48,345 nt of DNA from a virus: the IMG/VR virus record IMGVR_UViG_3300047322_000336, positions 1-48,345 of that record. One strand, given 5' to 3'. Positions 1 through 7,434 of this stretch are shown here, in pieces. The position numbers and the translations under genes are program-made. The notes under the pieces were generated by a model, which was not told the DNA's origin, did no database searches, and saw nothing but the letters and a program-made list of their open reading frames with translations. The stretch's first letter is position 1. Every line of letters begins with the position of its first letter.

Positions 1-127
1 TGACCGCGACCCTAACGACGTTATCCGCGTTTACCGCTCGGAAGCCACCCTGGCTGAGTCGGCGCCGAAGTGGTACGGCTCGCCCGCTGCGAACGACCAC
101 CCACCGGGCGGCGAGTTCTTCAACACC
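1..127. repeat. Left copy of 127-bp terminal direct repeat
   Basis: These bases are identical to 48219-48345. The reading frame of the gene at the left edge continues exactly from the gene cut at the right edge, so the repeat marks where the circular contig was opened. The length 127 equals a common maximum assembly k-mer, so the repeat is more likely an assembly overlap than a biological terminal repeat. Confidence 0.95.
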
Positions 128-1021
128 GCCAACACCCCAAAGTTTCAGCGGGGTTCAGTTGTCGGTATGCCGCATATGGTCGGGCCGGTACTGCGTGCCG
201 ACTTGATGGTCACTGATTCCAAGACCATTACCGACATCGACAACGGCAAGACGGAACTGTCTTGTGGCTACTACAGCGGCTACGACTTCAAACCGGGCGT
301 CTCCCCTACCGGGGAACCCTACGACTGTGAACAACTGGCCTTACGCCCCAATCATGTTGCCGTTGTAGCGGAAGGCCGCTGTGGCGCAATTTGCAAAGTG
401 TCCGATTCTGCGGACTTAATCCCTAAGGAGGCCCCAAAAATGGGCACTGTAACCGTTAATGGCGTCACTTATGAAGCCACTGAACAACTGGCGCAAGTCA
501 TTGCCGCCCTGCAAGCGCAGCTGAACGAACTGCTGGCCAAGGTAGCCAACAGCGCTGCCGAGGCTCAAGTAGCTGTTGTAGCTGCGCAAACCGAAGCCGA
601 CGCCGCAACCGCTCAAGTTGTCGGCCTGACCGCACAGCTGGAAGTTGCAACCGCCCCTGATACCATGGACGCCATGCTCGATGAGCGTATGGAAGTTCTG
701 GACCATGCGCGCAAGTTCATCCCGAACCTGGACCACAAGGGTAAGACCAACGCTGACATCCGCCTGGAAGTTGTCAAGGCCAAATGCCCCGACCTGCCAG
801 TCAAGAACCTTGACAGCGCCGACTACGTTTCGGCCCGCTTCGACGCGCTGGCAGTAACAGCGGCAGAACCAATCCCACGGCGCGGCCTGGACAAAGCGCT
901 GGCGGATTCGGTGAAGAACTTGGACGCCAAGGACGAAAGCATCCCTGATGCAAACAAGGCGCGGGACGCCGCCATTGCCCGCCGCCAGTCGGCCCACCTC
1001 AAACCGTCGCAGCGCAAATAA
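2..1021 (+). CDS. DUF2213 head protein (putative prohead protease/scaffold), 3' part
   Basis: The frame is open from the window edge and joins the ORF that starts at 48067. Across the circular junction the gene is 1,173 bases and encodes about 390 residues. The N-terminal half matches DUF2213, a family found next to portal and capsid genes and usually annotated as prohead protease. The stretch containing GYYSGYDF and the following PYDCEQ and RPNHVAVV resembles the family core. The C-terminal half is Ala/Gln-rich and predicted helical, as expected for a scaffold. It lies between the Mu gpF-like protein and the capsid genes. An ATG at 167 is internal and is not the true start. The protease role is from family context; I did not assign catalytic residues. 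Confidence 0.85.
   Translation, partial: DRDPNDVIRVYRSEATLAESAPKWYGSPAANDHPPGGEFFNTANTPKFQRGSVVGMPHMVGPVLRADLMVTDSKTITDIDNGKTELSCGYYSGYDFKPGVSPTGEPYDCEQLALRPNHVAVVAEGRCGAICKVSDSADLIPKEAPKMGTVTVNGVTYEATEQLAQVIAALQAQLNELLAKVANSAAEAQVAVVAAQTEADAATAQVVGLTAQLEVATAPDTMDAMLDERMEVLDHARKFIPNLDHKGKTNADIRLEVVKAKCPDLPVKNLDSADYVSARFDALAVTAAEPIPRRGLDKALADSVKNLDAKDESIPDANKARDAAIARRQSAHLKPSQRK
440..1021 (+). CDS. Possible nested scaffold protein from an internal start
   Basis: An in-frame ATG at 440 is preceded by the consensus Shine-Dalgarno AAGGAG at 425-430, a better ribosome site than most true starts here. It lies exactly where the DUF2213 domain ends and the helical Ala/Gln-rich region begins. The product would be 193 residues with no protease domain, the same arrangement as lambda C/Nu3, where a scaffold is translated from an internal start of the protease gene. 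Seen: start, SD and frame. Inferred: separate expression and scaffold role. Confidence 0.55.
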   Translation: MGTVTVNGVTYEATEQLAQVIAALQAQLNELLAKVANSAAEAQVAVVAAQTEADAATAQVVGLTAQLEVATAPDTMDAMLDERMEVLDHARKFIPNLDHKGKTNADIRLEVVKAKCPDLPVKNLDSADYVSARFDALAVTAAEPIPRRGLDKALADSVKNLDAKDESIPDANKARDAAIARRQSAHLKPSQRK

Positions 1022-1059
1022 GCCCGGTTTAACTTTCCTACATTTCTGGAGTTCGCATC

Positions 1060-1521
1060 ATGGGCGTACAAACAACTTACACCAAACGCATGAAGAAAGG
1101 CACCCCCGGCCTTATTCTGTGGGATTTCGGCACTGCCGACTTGACCAGCGCCATTGCTGAGGGCGTTATTCCCTTCGGCTACGCGGTTGTCCAGGGCAGC
1201 AAGGCCCGTACCGCTATCGTCGGTAACGTAAAAGTTATCGGCTTCGCCACCCGCTCGCTGATGAGCATCTACTCGATCAACAACTTTGTTGACGCGTTCG
1301 GCCCGCAAGAGACTGTTCCGGTCATGCGTGAGGGCTACGTGTGGTGCGTGAACGAAGGTGGCGCAGCAGTGGGTGACGGCACTCAAGTTTACGCCGACGC
1401 AACGGGCAAGGTGGTCAACTCTGCAGCAGCAGGCGCGTTGGCTGTTCCGGGTTGCCGTTTCGAGATTGGCGGTGCTGTTGGCGCGCTGGTTCTCGTGCGC
1501 GTTGACATCATCACCGTCTAA
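1060..1521 (+). CDS. Putative capsid cement/decoration protein
   Basis: The product has 153 residues, many Gly, Val and Ala, and looks all-beta. It lies between the DUF2213 gene and the major capsid gene, the usual place for a decoration or cement protein (DUF2190 or gp24-like cement families) in this type of phage. A TGGAG Shine-Dalgarno precedes the ATG. The role rests mainly on position, size and composition. There are no cysteine or catalytic motifs that would suggest an enzyme. Confidence 0.6.
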   Translation: MGVQTTYTKRMKKGTPGLILWDFGTADLTSAIAEGVIPFGYAVVQGSKARTAIVGNVKVIGFATRSLMSIYSINNFVDAFGPQETVPVMREGYVWCVNEGGAAVGDGTQVYADATGKVVNSAAAGALAVPGCRFEIGGAVGALVLVRVDIITV

Positions 1522-1559
1522 CCGACCCTAACAACCCTTTTAAAGAGCGAGTAGTCAAT

Positions 1560-2489
1560 ATGGAACAGTTCAAAAACTTGGACGCGGCTTCGTCCATCTT
1601 CTTCCGCCGGGAACTGGAGTTTGTCAAGGCTAAGTCCTACGACATCGCCTATCAAGACCTGATGGCGCGCCAGTTGTTCCCGGTGTCCAGCGAAGCCGGT
1701 GCCTATGCACAGGTTATCACCTTCACCCAGTACGACCGCGTTGGTATGGCGCAGATTATCAGCAGCTACGCCAAAGACCTGCCACGCGCCGACATCACTG
1801 GCGAACAAATCTCCAGCCCGGTGCGTGCCATCGGCCTGAGCTTTGCCTACACCGTCGATGAAGTTATCACGGCAGAAGCAGTGGGCAAAAACCTGGAGCA
1901 ACGCCGCGTTAACGCTGTACAGCGCGGTTCCGAAGAAACCATCGATAACATCGCATGGTACGGTGATGCGGCAACCGGTCTGCCGGGCTTCCTGACCAAC
2001 CCCAACATCCCTACCGGCGCAGTGGCACCGGGCGTTGGCGGCGGCACCACCTGGGCGTCCAAGACGCCTAAGGAAATTCTGCAGGACGTCAACAACCTCT
2101 TCGGCACCATGTACGCTGTAACGCTGAAGAAAGAACGCGCTGACCGCCTGATGATTCCGGTTCTGCAGTGGAACTACATCACCACCACCCCGCGTTCGGA
2201 CAATTCGGACACCACCATTGCACAGTACCTTGTGCAGAACAGCCCTTTCCTCACTTCCATGGAAGACATCATGGCAGTGAACGAAATGGCCGGTGCGGGC
2301 ACTGGCGGCGCCGACATGATGGCGATTTACACCGCCGACCCGGACAAGCTGACCATGGAAGTTCCGCTGGAACTGCAATTCCTGCCAGCACAAGAAATCG
2401 GGCTTACCTTTGAAGTCCCGGCTTGGGCCAAGACTGGCGGCGTGATTATCTACAAGCCGCTCTCTGTTCGTTTCGCCTACGGCATTTAA
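1560..2489 (+). CDS. Major capsid protein (DUF2184 family)
   Basis: The 309-residue product matches the DUF2184/encapsulin-like capsid family found in Bcep781-type and related myophages. It starts with a helical segment (MEQFKNLDAASSIFF), has the long acidic-helix region EQRRVNAVQRGSEETIDN, then a Gly-rich PGVGGGTTW loop, and ends in a beta-rich C-terminus. I see no long N-terminal delta domain, which fits a separate scaffold as proposed for the preceding DUF2213 gene. The Shine-Dalgarno is AAAGAGCGAG. Its position after protease and cement genes supports the call. Confidence 0.85.
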   Translation: MEQFKNLDAASSIFFRRELEFVKAKSYDIAYQDLMARQLFPVSSEAGAYAQVITFTQYDRVGMAQIISSYAKDLPRADITGEQISSPVRAIGLSFAYTVDEVITAEAVGKNLEQRRVNAVQRGSEETIDNIAWYGDAATGLPGFLTNPNIPTGAVAPGVGGGTTWASKTPKEILQDVNNLFGTMYAVTLKKERADRLMIPVLQWNYITTTPRSDNSDTTIAQYLVQNSPFLTSMEDIMAVNEMAGAGTGGADMMAIYTADPDKLTMEVPLELQFLPAQEIGLTFEVPAWAKTGGVIIYKPLSVRFAYGI

Positions 2490-2503
2490 GCCTGGCGCTT
2501 CGG

Positions 2504-2519
2504 CCCGCTGAAAGGCGGG
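2504..2519 (+). terminator. Short hairpin after the capsid gene
   Basis: A 5-bp CCCGC/GCGGG stem with a 6-base loop follows the capsid stop codon. It has no T-run, so it is a weak or leaky terminator at best, or an RNA-stabilising structure that keeps capsid mRNA abundant. Confidence 0.3.
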
Positions 2520-2555
2520 TCACTAATTTCGTACTTTCCGCAAGAGGATTTAACC

Positions 2556-2954
2556 ATGGCTGGCATTATCAACAAACTGGCACGTCAACTGGATCTGCGC
2601 GGGCGTGATGCCAGCGGTATCGTTCACGTCGTGCTCAACCCTGGGTTCAACATCGTCGATGACGCGACCCTGAAAGTCCTGATGGAAAACAAGCACAATC
2701 AGGTTCTCGTGGATGAGGGCGCGCTCATTGTCGGCGCCAAGAAACGCCGTGAAGACGTTGAAGCGGAACAAGAGCAAGCGGCGCGTGATGCAGCTACCAG
2801 CACCATGCCAACCCCTGCCGCTGCCGCCGCTGCCGTCCGCACTGACGTTGTGTCGAAAGACCCAAACGTCAACGCTGAAACCGGCGAGCCAGTGACCAAA
2901 GCTGAACAGAAAGCCGCTGAAAAGGCTGCCGCTGATAGCAAATTGGACATCTAA
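2556..2954 (+). CDS. Hypothetical head-region protein
   Basis: The product has 132 residues. The first 65 or so look like a compact domain that includes NPGFNIVDD and LVDEGALIVGA. The rest is a charged helix followed by an Ala/Pro/Lys-rich, probably disordered tail. It sits between the capsid gene and the DUF4054 connector, so a head-completion or capsid-accessory role is likely. I do not recognise the family. An AGAGGA Shine-Dalgarno supports the start. Confidence 0.6.
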   Translation: MAGIINKLARQLDLRGRDASGIVHVVLNPGFNIVDDATLKVLMENKHNQVLVDEGALIVGAKKRREDVEAEQEQAARDAATSTMPTPAAAAAAVRTDVVSKDPNVNAETGEPVTKAEQKAAEKAAADSKLDI

Positions 2955-2957
2955 CCC

Positions 2958-3431
2958 ATGGACAACATAACGGCTACGGAATTTCGTACCCGTTTTGCCG
3001 AGTTTCGGGATACCACTGCGTATCCCGACTCTGTAATTAACATGTACATTGTTGATTCGGCAAACGAGGTTAACTTTGACCTGTTTGAAGCACGAGGGCC
3101 AAAAGCACAAGCTTACCTGTCGGCGCACTACCTTTGGCTGGGGCGTCCATTTGAAGAAGGCTACGCAGACGGCGGTACGCCTGTTCCGGGTGCCGGTGAA
3201 GCTATTCGGCTGTTGGCCAGCGAGTCCGAGGGTGATAGCAGCCAGTCGTTTGTCACCAGTGATGCAGTGGCTAAGGGCGGGTTGGACGGTTGGCTTGCCT
3301 TGTCGTCTTACGGCCAAGTATACCTGGCTATGCGGGATGTTTCTGTACCGGGCGTTACCAACACTGGCCAGATTCAATTCCAAATCCCACGCGGCGGCGG
3401 TCGTCGCGGGCCTTTTGGCTGGCTACGCTAA
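2958..3431 (+). CDS. Head-tail connector (DUF4054 family)
   Basis: The 157-residue product begins with the typical DUF4054 pattern: TEFRTRFAEF, then a D-x-x-x-YPDSVI segment and a helix. It continues with AHYLWLG, a common feature of adaptor proteins that bind below the portal. It is the first gene of a translationally coupled neck block, since its TAA overlaps the next ATG. The role is adaptor or connector in the neck. Confidence 0.75.
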   Translation: MDNITATEFRTRFAEFRDTTAYPDSVINMYIVDSANEVNFDLFEARGPKAQAYLSAHYLWLGRPFEEGYADGGTPVPGAGEAIRLLASESEGDSSQSFVTSDAVAKGGLDGWLALSSYGQVYLAMRDVSVPGVTNTGQIQFQIPRGGGRRGPFGWLR

Positions 3432-3937
3432 TGCTCAAGCCGCTGCTCAAGGTTAGACGCGGGCGCCCCGACTTCGCGGAAGTTAAGAAGCGCATTGAGG
3501 AAACCAAAACCAAGGTTTTCGACAAGATGCCCAAAATCGCGGTGGGGTTGCCTAAGAATTCCATGCCCTACCCCAATGGCGTTAGCGTCATTATGGTAGG
3601 GTTCTGGAACGAATTCGGGTCGGAGGACGGCGTTGTACCCGCCCGGCCTTGGCTGCGCACCGGGGCTCACAACAACCGGGATAAGTGGATTGACATGGCG
3701 CGGCGTATCGTAAAGCGCTGTATCGAAACCGGCCAGAACCCCTTGAACCATTTTTCGTTGCTCGGCCTGCAGATGGAGCGCGACATCAAGGCAAGCATTG
3801 ACGAAGGGGAATGGGAGCCGAACCAGGGTGCATATGCGGCGTGGAAGCTTTCAAAAGGGAAGACTAAACCGCTTAACCTGACTGGCCATATGCGTGCCTC
3901 GGTTCGCTACGTGATATATGAGGAAACGAAGAAATGA
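3431..3937 (+). CDS. Neck/tail-completion protein, HK97 gp10-like
   Basis: The start is ATG 3431, which overlaps the previous stop (TAATG), not the longer upstream extension. The 168 residues contain WNEFGSEDGVVPARPWLR and a later LTGHMRASVRY. These are hallmarks of the gp10-like/virion morphogenesis family, which forms the tail-completion or head-closure ring (N-E-F-G...P-x-RP-x-L-R, then L-x-x-TG-x-M). It fits between the DUF4054 connector and the putative terminator. Confidence 0.72.
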   Translation: MLKPLLKVRRGRPDFAEVKKRIEETKTKVFDKMPKIAVGLPKNSMPYPNGVSVIMVGFWNEFGSEDGVVPARPWLRTGAHNNRDKWIDMARRIVKRCIETGQNPLNHFSLLGLQMERDIKASIDEGEWEPNQGAYAAWKLSKGKTKPLNLTGHMRASVRYVIYEETKK

Positions 3938-4302
3938 CCATTCGCAGCAGTCGCCTACTACGCAACAAGAAAAGCACCCTGAACGTGGTCAGTAGCAGTT
4001 CGGCCCTTGTTGACCACGAATGGGTAAACACCCCGCTCCCGCCGCGCCCTATTTTTGCTAGCAGTCGCCCGCTGGGTAAGGCTGAAACCCAATTCCTACG
4101 CGAAGGCCAACGCCGCGACGATTACCGCATGGTAAATTGTGACGACGTATTGTTTGCAGCTGACGACAAGCTGGGGATTATAGGCGATATTATTGTCAAC
4201 CACTTGGGGTTTGACTGGTGTGTTATCCAGGAACTTAAGTGGGGCAACGGCACCCGGCACAACAGCTACCAAATCCAGAAGACCAAGAAGGCGACCCCAT
4301 GA
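3934..4302 (+). CDS. Hypothetical neck protein
   Basis: The product has 122 residues and overlaps both neighbours by 4 bases (ATGA). The N-terminus is Ser/Arg-rich. The C-terminal half, with DVLFAADDKLGIIGD and GFDWCVIQELKWGNG, looks like a small beta domain and resembles head-closure or stopper proteins in outline. Family not recognised; the neck role is from position. Confidence 0.6.
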   Translation: MTIRSSRLLRNKKSTLNVVSSSSALVDHEWVNTPLPPRPIFASSRPLGKAETQFLREGQRRDDYRMVNCDDVLFAADDKLGIIGDIIVNHLGFDWCVIQELKWGNGTRHNSYQIQKTKKATP

Positions 4303-4832
4303 CACCGGCCAAGACACTAGCGAAAGCGTTAGCCCGATACATCGGGGATGACGCCGTGCTGTCGTTTCAGGACGGCCCGAAGATGCAAGGGCAGTTCGTC
4401 GTTGTCCAGGTGCCGCGCAACAGCCCAATAGGCCAGCTGGAAATTCGCTACAAGAACGAACTTGGCGGGCTTGACGTACTGGAGCAGTTGAGCACTTTAC
4501 GCCAGGTCATGTTTACTGTTGACGCAGTGCGCGACGGCACACAAACGGCGGCCGACCGGGCTGAGGAATTGCGCATTAAGGTTCACAGTTCGGCAGCACG
4601 CCAAGAGCTTTTGGGTTTCGGGCTGGCACTGACTTCGGTCAGTGAAGTACGCGACCTCACAGCGCCGGGGGTTAACGCCGCTGCTGAACCCCGTTTTGGT
4701 TTCGACGTGTTTTACGCGGCGGTACAGACCATCGAAGAAGTTGTGCTCTCTATTGAAAGCATCGACATCAATGCCCGCTACCGTGGCATGTTCACCCCAA
4801 CTGATGCAATAATCGAAGTGAGGAAACCGTAA
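4299..4832 (+). CDS. Putative neck/tail terminator protein
   Basis: The start is ATG 4299, overlapping the preceding TGA. The product has 177 residues. It lies immediately before the sheath gene, where contractile phages carry the tail terminator. Segments such as RQVMFTVDAVRDGTQTAADRAEELR and the C-terminal beta-strand region fit a gpU/terminator-like alpha/beta fold. The call rests on order and size, so an alternative neck role is possible. Confidence 0.55.
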   Translation: MTPAKTLAKALARYIGDDAVLSFQDGPKMQGQFVVVQVPRNSPIGQLEIRYKNELGGLDVLEQLSTLRQVMFTVDAVRDGTQTAADRAEELRIKVHSSAARQELLGFGLALTSVSEVRDLTAPGVNAAAEPRFGFDVFYAAVQTIEEVVLSIESIDINARYRGMFTPTDAIIEVRKP

Positions 4833-6301
4833 TGGGCGATATTCCTGTATCTAGCGTGGTCAATGTCACCATTGGCACCGCTCCAACGTTCCCAAGCCGC
4901 CAGGGCTTCGGGACAATCAACATCATCGGGCCTTCGCCAGTTATTGGCGCGCTGGAACGTAGCCGCATTTACAACAGCATCCTTGGTGTTGGCGCCGATT
5001 TTGCCACCAACACCGAAGAGTTTTTGGCCGCTCAAGTTTACTACGGCCAGAACCCACGCCCGCGCCAGATTGTCATTTCGCGCCGGGTTGCAGCACCAAT
5101 CGGTGCGCAGTTGCGTGGCGGCTCCAATTCTGAACGGGTTTTGGCTAACTGGACAGCGGTAACGACCGGCTCCCTAAAACTGACGATTGGCGCAGTCACC
5201 AAAGACGTGTTGGCCATCAGCTTCGCAGCGGCTACCAACCTGCCCGGCGTAGCGGCTATCTTGCAGACGGCAATTCGTGCTGCTGATGTCAGCTCGGCGT
5301 TCGCGTCGGCTACGGTGCAGTACAAAGACAGCCGCTTCTACCTTACCAGCGGCGTGACCGGGGCAACATCGACCATTGGCTACGCAGCGGTAGCGGCAAG
5401 CGGCGTTGACATCAGCGGCGCTTTCCTCAACTGGACGGCTGCGACCGGCGCCCGCCCTGACGACGGGCATGATACCGAAACGCTGGTAGACGCCTTGACC
5501 GCCGCGCAGGACGCAAATCAGGACTGGTTCGGCTTTGCGTTCACCAAGGAAATGCGCGACGACCCGCAAAACCTGGACGCCGCCGCATGGGCGCAGGCCC
5601 GCGTGAAGATGTTCGCTTACGATTCCGACGACCGCACCAACCTGGACCCGCTGAACGATTCCAGCCTGGGTTACCAGATGGATCAAGCGACCTATGACCA
5701 CACCATGGGGGTGTTCAACCACACGCCGGACGGTTACGCGGCGGTTTCTGCAATGGCGCGGGCGTTCATCGTCAACTTCAACGTGGCTAACTCTACCATC
5801 ACCCTAAAGTTCAAAATCCTGCCGGGCATCTTGCCGGAAGTGGACTTGAAAGCCAGTGAAAAGGCCTCGCTGGACAAGATTCACATGAACGCCTACTACA
5901 ACGTCGGCGGCAACCCAATGTTCGGTGAAGGTTTCGTGTTCGGCGGGCGTTTCTTCGACGAAGTTCACGGCATTTTCTGGCTGCAGAACGCAATCGAAAC
6001 CAACGTGTTCGGCAAGTTGTACACCGACCAAACCAAAACCGCTATGACCGACCCCGGTGTTGCTTCGTTGCAGGGCAAGGTTGAAGAAGGCTTGGACCAG
6101 GGTGTCAATAACGGCCTGTTGGCGCCGGGCTACCTCCCTGATGGTACGTACTTGCAGAAAGGCTACCGGACTGAGGCGGTCAAAGTCAAGGACCATAACC
6201 AGTCTGATAAAGAGGCGCGTATCGGGCCACCTATCACCTTCGATTGCATCGGCGCCGGGGCTATCCACGGTATTTCGATTGTCGGCACCTTCCAACGTTA
6301 A
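4832..6301 (+). CDS. Tail sheath protein (DUF3383 family)
   Basis: The 489-residue product begins VSSVVNVTIG and matches DUF3383, the sheath family of Bcep781-like and related myophages. A middle region that includes DDPQNLDAAAWAQARVKMF and the conserved C-terminal part (RIGPPITFDCIGAGAIHGI) fit a sheath that contracts to push the tube into the host. The start overlaps the previous stop (TAATG). The next gene encodes the tube, the normal pair. Confidence 0.88.
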   Translation: MGDIPVSSVVNVTIGTAPTFPSRQGFGTINIIGPSPVIGALERSRIYNSILGVGADFATNTEEFLAAQVYYGQNPRPRQIVISRRVAAPIGAQLRGGSNSERVLANWTAVTTGSLKLTIGAVTKDVLAISFAAATNLPGVAAILQTAIRAADVSSAFASATVQYKDSRFYLTSGVTGATSTIGYAAVAASGVDISGAFLNWTAATGARPDDGHDTETLVDALTAAQDANQDWFGFAFTKEMRDDPQNLDAAAWAQARVKMFAYDSDDRTNLDPLNDSSLGYQMDQATYDHTMGVFNHTPDGYAAVSAMARAFIVNFNVANSTITLKFKILPGILPEVDLKASEKASLDKIHMNAYYNVGGNPMFGEGFVFGGRFFDEVHGIFWLQNAIETNVFGKLYTDQTKTAMTDPGVASLQGKVEEGLDQGVNNGLLAPGYLPDGTYLQKGYRTEAVKVKDHNQSDKEARIGPPITFDCIGAGAIHGISIVGTFQR

Positions 6302-6311
6302 GGAGTAGGCT

Positions 6312-6740
6312 ATGCGCCTCTACAGTTTCAAAGAAACGACATTGATCGTAGCGGGGCTGGAAATCACCGGTTTCGATGAGTCGGACGACTCCATCGTTAT
6401 GCGCCGGTTGGAAGACAGCATGGGTCACCAAGTCGGCAACAAGGGCGAAATGGCAGTATGGGTCCGCGCCAGCAAGGTAGGCGAAATCGTCTTCAAGTTG
6501 ATGCAGACCAGTGGCGATAACCAGCGCCTGAGTTTGGCCATGGCAGCAGCCGAAAACGGGTTGTTCGTACCCATTCCGGTGCTCTTCAAAGACAACCTGG
6601 GCGGCGACCTCATTACCGGCAACCGAGGCTATCTGCGCAAGCCTGCTGATGTCCAGCGCGGCACCGCCACCGGCTCCCAGTCTTGGAGCATTGTGGTAGA
6701 GCGTATGGACTTCGTGCTTGCAGGCGGTCAGGAAGTTTAA
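6312..6740 (+). CDS. Tail tube protein (DUF3277 family)
   Basis: The 142-residue product starts YSFKETTLIVAGLEITGF and has SMGHQVGNKGEMAVWVRAS, both typical of DUF3277, the inner tube protein of myophages with DUF3383 sheaths. It polymerises as stacked hexamers inside the sheath. The Shine-Dalgarno AAGGAG is strong. A hairpin follows the gene. Confidence 0.85.
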   Translation: MRLYSFKETTLIVAGLEITGFDESDDSIVMRRLEDSMGHQVGNKGEMAVWVRASKVGEIVFKLMQTSGDNQRLSLAMAAAENGLFVPIPVLFKDNLGGDLITGNRGYLRKPADVQRGTATGSQSWSIVVERMDFVLAGGQEV

Positions 6741-6747
6741 CCCCTTC

Positions 6748-6771
6748 GGCAGCCCGAGCAATTGGGCTGCC
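6748..6771 (+). terminator. Hairpin between tube and tail chaperone genes
   Basis: An 8-bp perfect stem (GGCAGCCC/GGGCTGCC) with an 8-base loop follows the tube stop codon. There is no T-run, so partial attenuation or mRNA 3'-end protection is likelier than full termination. It could help keep the abundant tube above the low-copy chaperone and tape measure. Confidence 0.4.
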
Positions 6772-6793
6772 TTACCGAATTTAGGAATTTACA

Positions 6794-7285
6794 ATGGCTT
6801 GCCAAGAAGAAACCAAAACCATCAACGGGCGCCACTACTACGTTGTGCAGATAGCGCCAGAAAAGGCCGTCCTGCTGCAATTGCGCCTCACCAAAATTCT
6901 CGGCGGGGCAATCGGCGCCCTGGCTCCCGCCCTCGACAGCAAAGCCAGCCCTGATGGCGCCGGGCGCACCGCTGCCATGGCAGGTGCTGTTTCTGCGCTG
7001 TTTGCCAACGCAACCGAAGAAGAGGTTTTCGGCCTCATTCGCGACTTGGTATGCACTGCCAAGGTCGATGGCGAGCGCATCAGCATCAATGAACATTTCA
7101 CTGGCGAGTATCTGGCCGACATTTACAAGGTGTTCTTTTGGGTCATGGGGGTAAACTTCTCCAGTTTTTTCGGCGCTGGCGGTCTGGACGGGTTACTGGA
7201 CAAGTTCAGGCGAGTGATGCTAAGCGAGTTAGCATCGCAGCAGCCACCGCCCCAAACCTCAACCCCTTCCTCTGGCGCCCAATAA
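6794..7285 (+). CDS. Tail assembly chaperone, short form (G/E-like)
   Basis: The 163-residue product lies between tube and tape-measure genes, the position of the lambda gpG or P2 gpE chaperone. These proteins coat the tape measure before tube assembly. The C-terminal end is low-complexity (QQPPPQTSTPSSG). Near its end lies a T_TTT_TTC slippery heptamer at 7165-7171, which leads into a -1 frame open to 7434. This makes it the zero-frame product of a G/GT-type pair. Confidence 0.75.
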   Translation: MACQEETKTINGRHYYVVQIAPEKAVLLQLRLTKILGGAIGALAPALDSKASPDGAGRTAAMAGAVSALFANATEEEVFGLIRDLVCTAKVDGERISINEHFTGEYLADIYKVFFWVMGVNFSSFFGAGGLDGLLDKFRRVMLSELASQQPPPQTSTPSSGAQ

Positions 7286-7434
7286 ACGCCGGGTGCTGCA
7301 CCTTGAGGGAGTTGCAGGACGGAACCTACAACCTGGACGATTTGCTGGACTTTCACGAATTCCTAGACCTCAAGGAAGCGCTGAACGCCCATGACCGCAT
7401 AGCACAACAAGGGGCAAATTTACATGGCTTCTAA
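6794..7434 (+). CDS. Tail assembly chaperone, -1 frameshift fusion (GT-like)
   Basis: A -1 slip at 7165-7171 would join the first 126 residues to 87 residues of the -1 frame, giving a 213-residue protein. The extension contains TLRELQDGTYNLDDLLDFHEFLDLKEA. This acidic helical segment resembles the T domains that bind the tape measure in lambda and P2. The -1 frame overlaps the tape-measure start at 7424, the usual arrangement, and has no ribosome site of its own. Confidence 0.72.
7165..7171 (+). promoter_or_regulatory. Programmed -1 frameshift slippery site TTTTTTC
   Basis: In the chaperone frame the codons read AGT TTT TTC, so the heptamer is T_TTT_TTC and fits X_XXY_YYZ exactly. The -1 frame is open from here to 7434. 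Frameshifting at this place, between tail tube and tape-measure genes, is conserved in most long-tailed phages. Confidence 0.75.

Noticed and set aside
167-1021. ATG 167 as start of the DUF2213 gene
   Set aside because: The frame is open to the window edge and continues from ATG 48067 across the circular join; 167 lacks a ribosome site.
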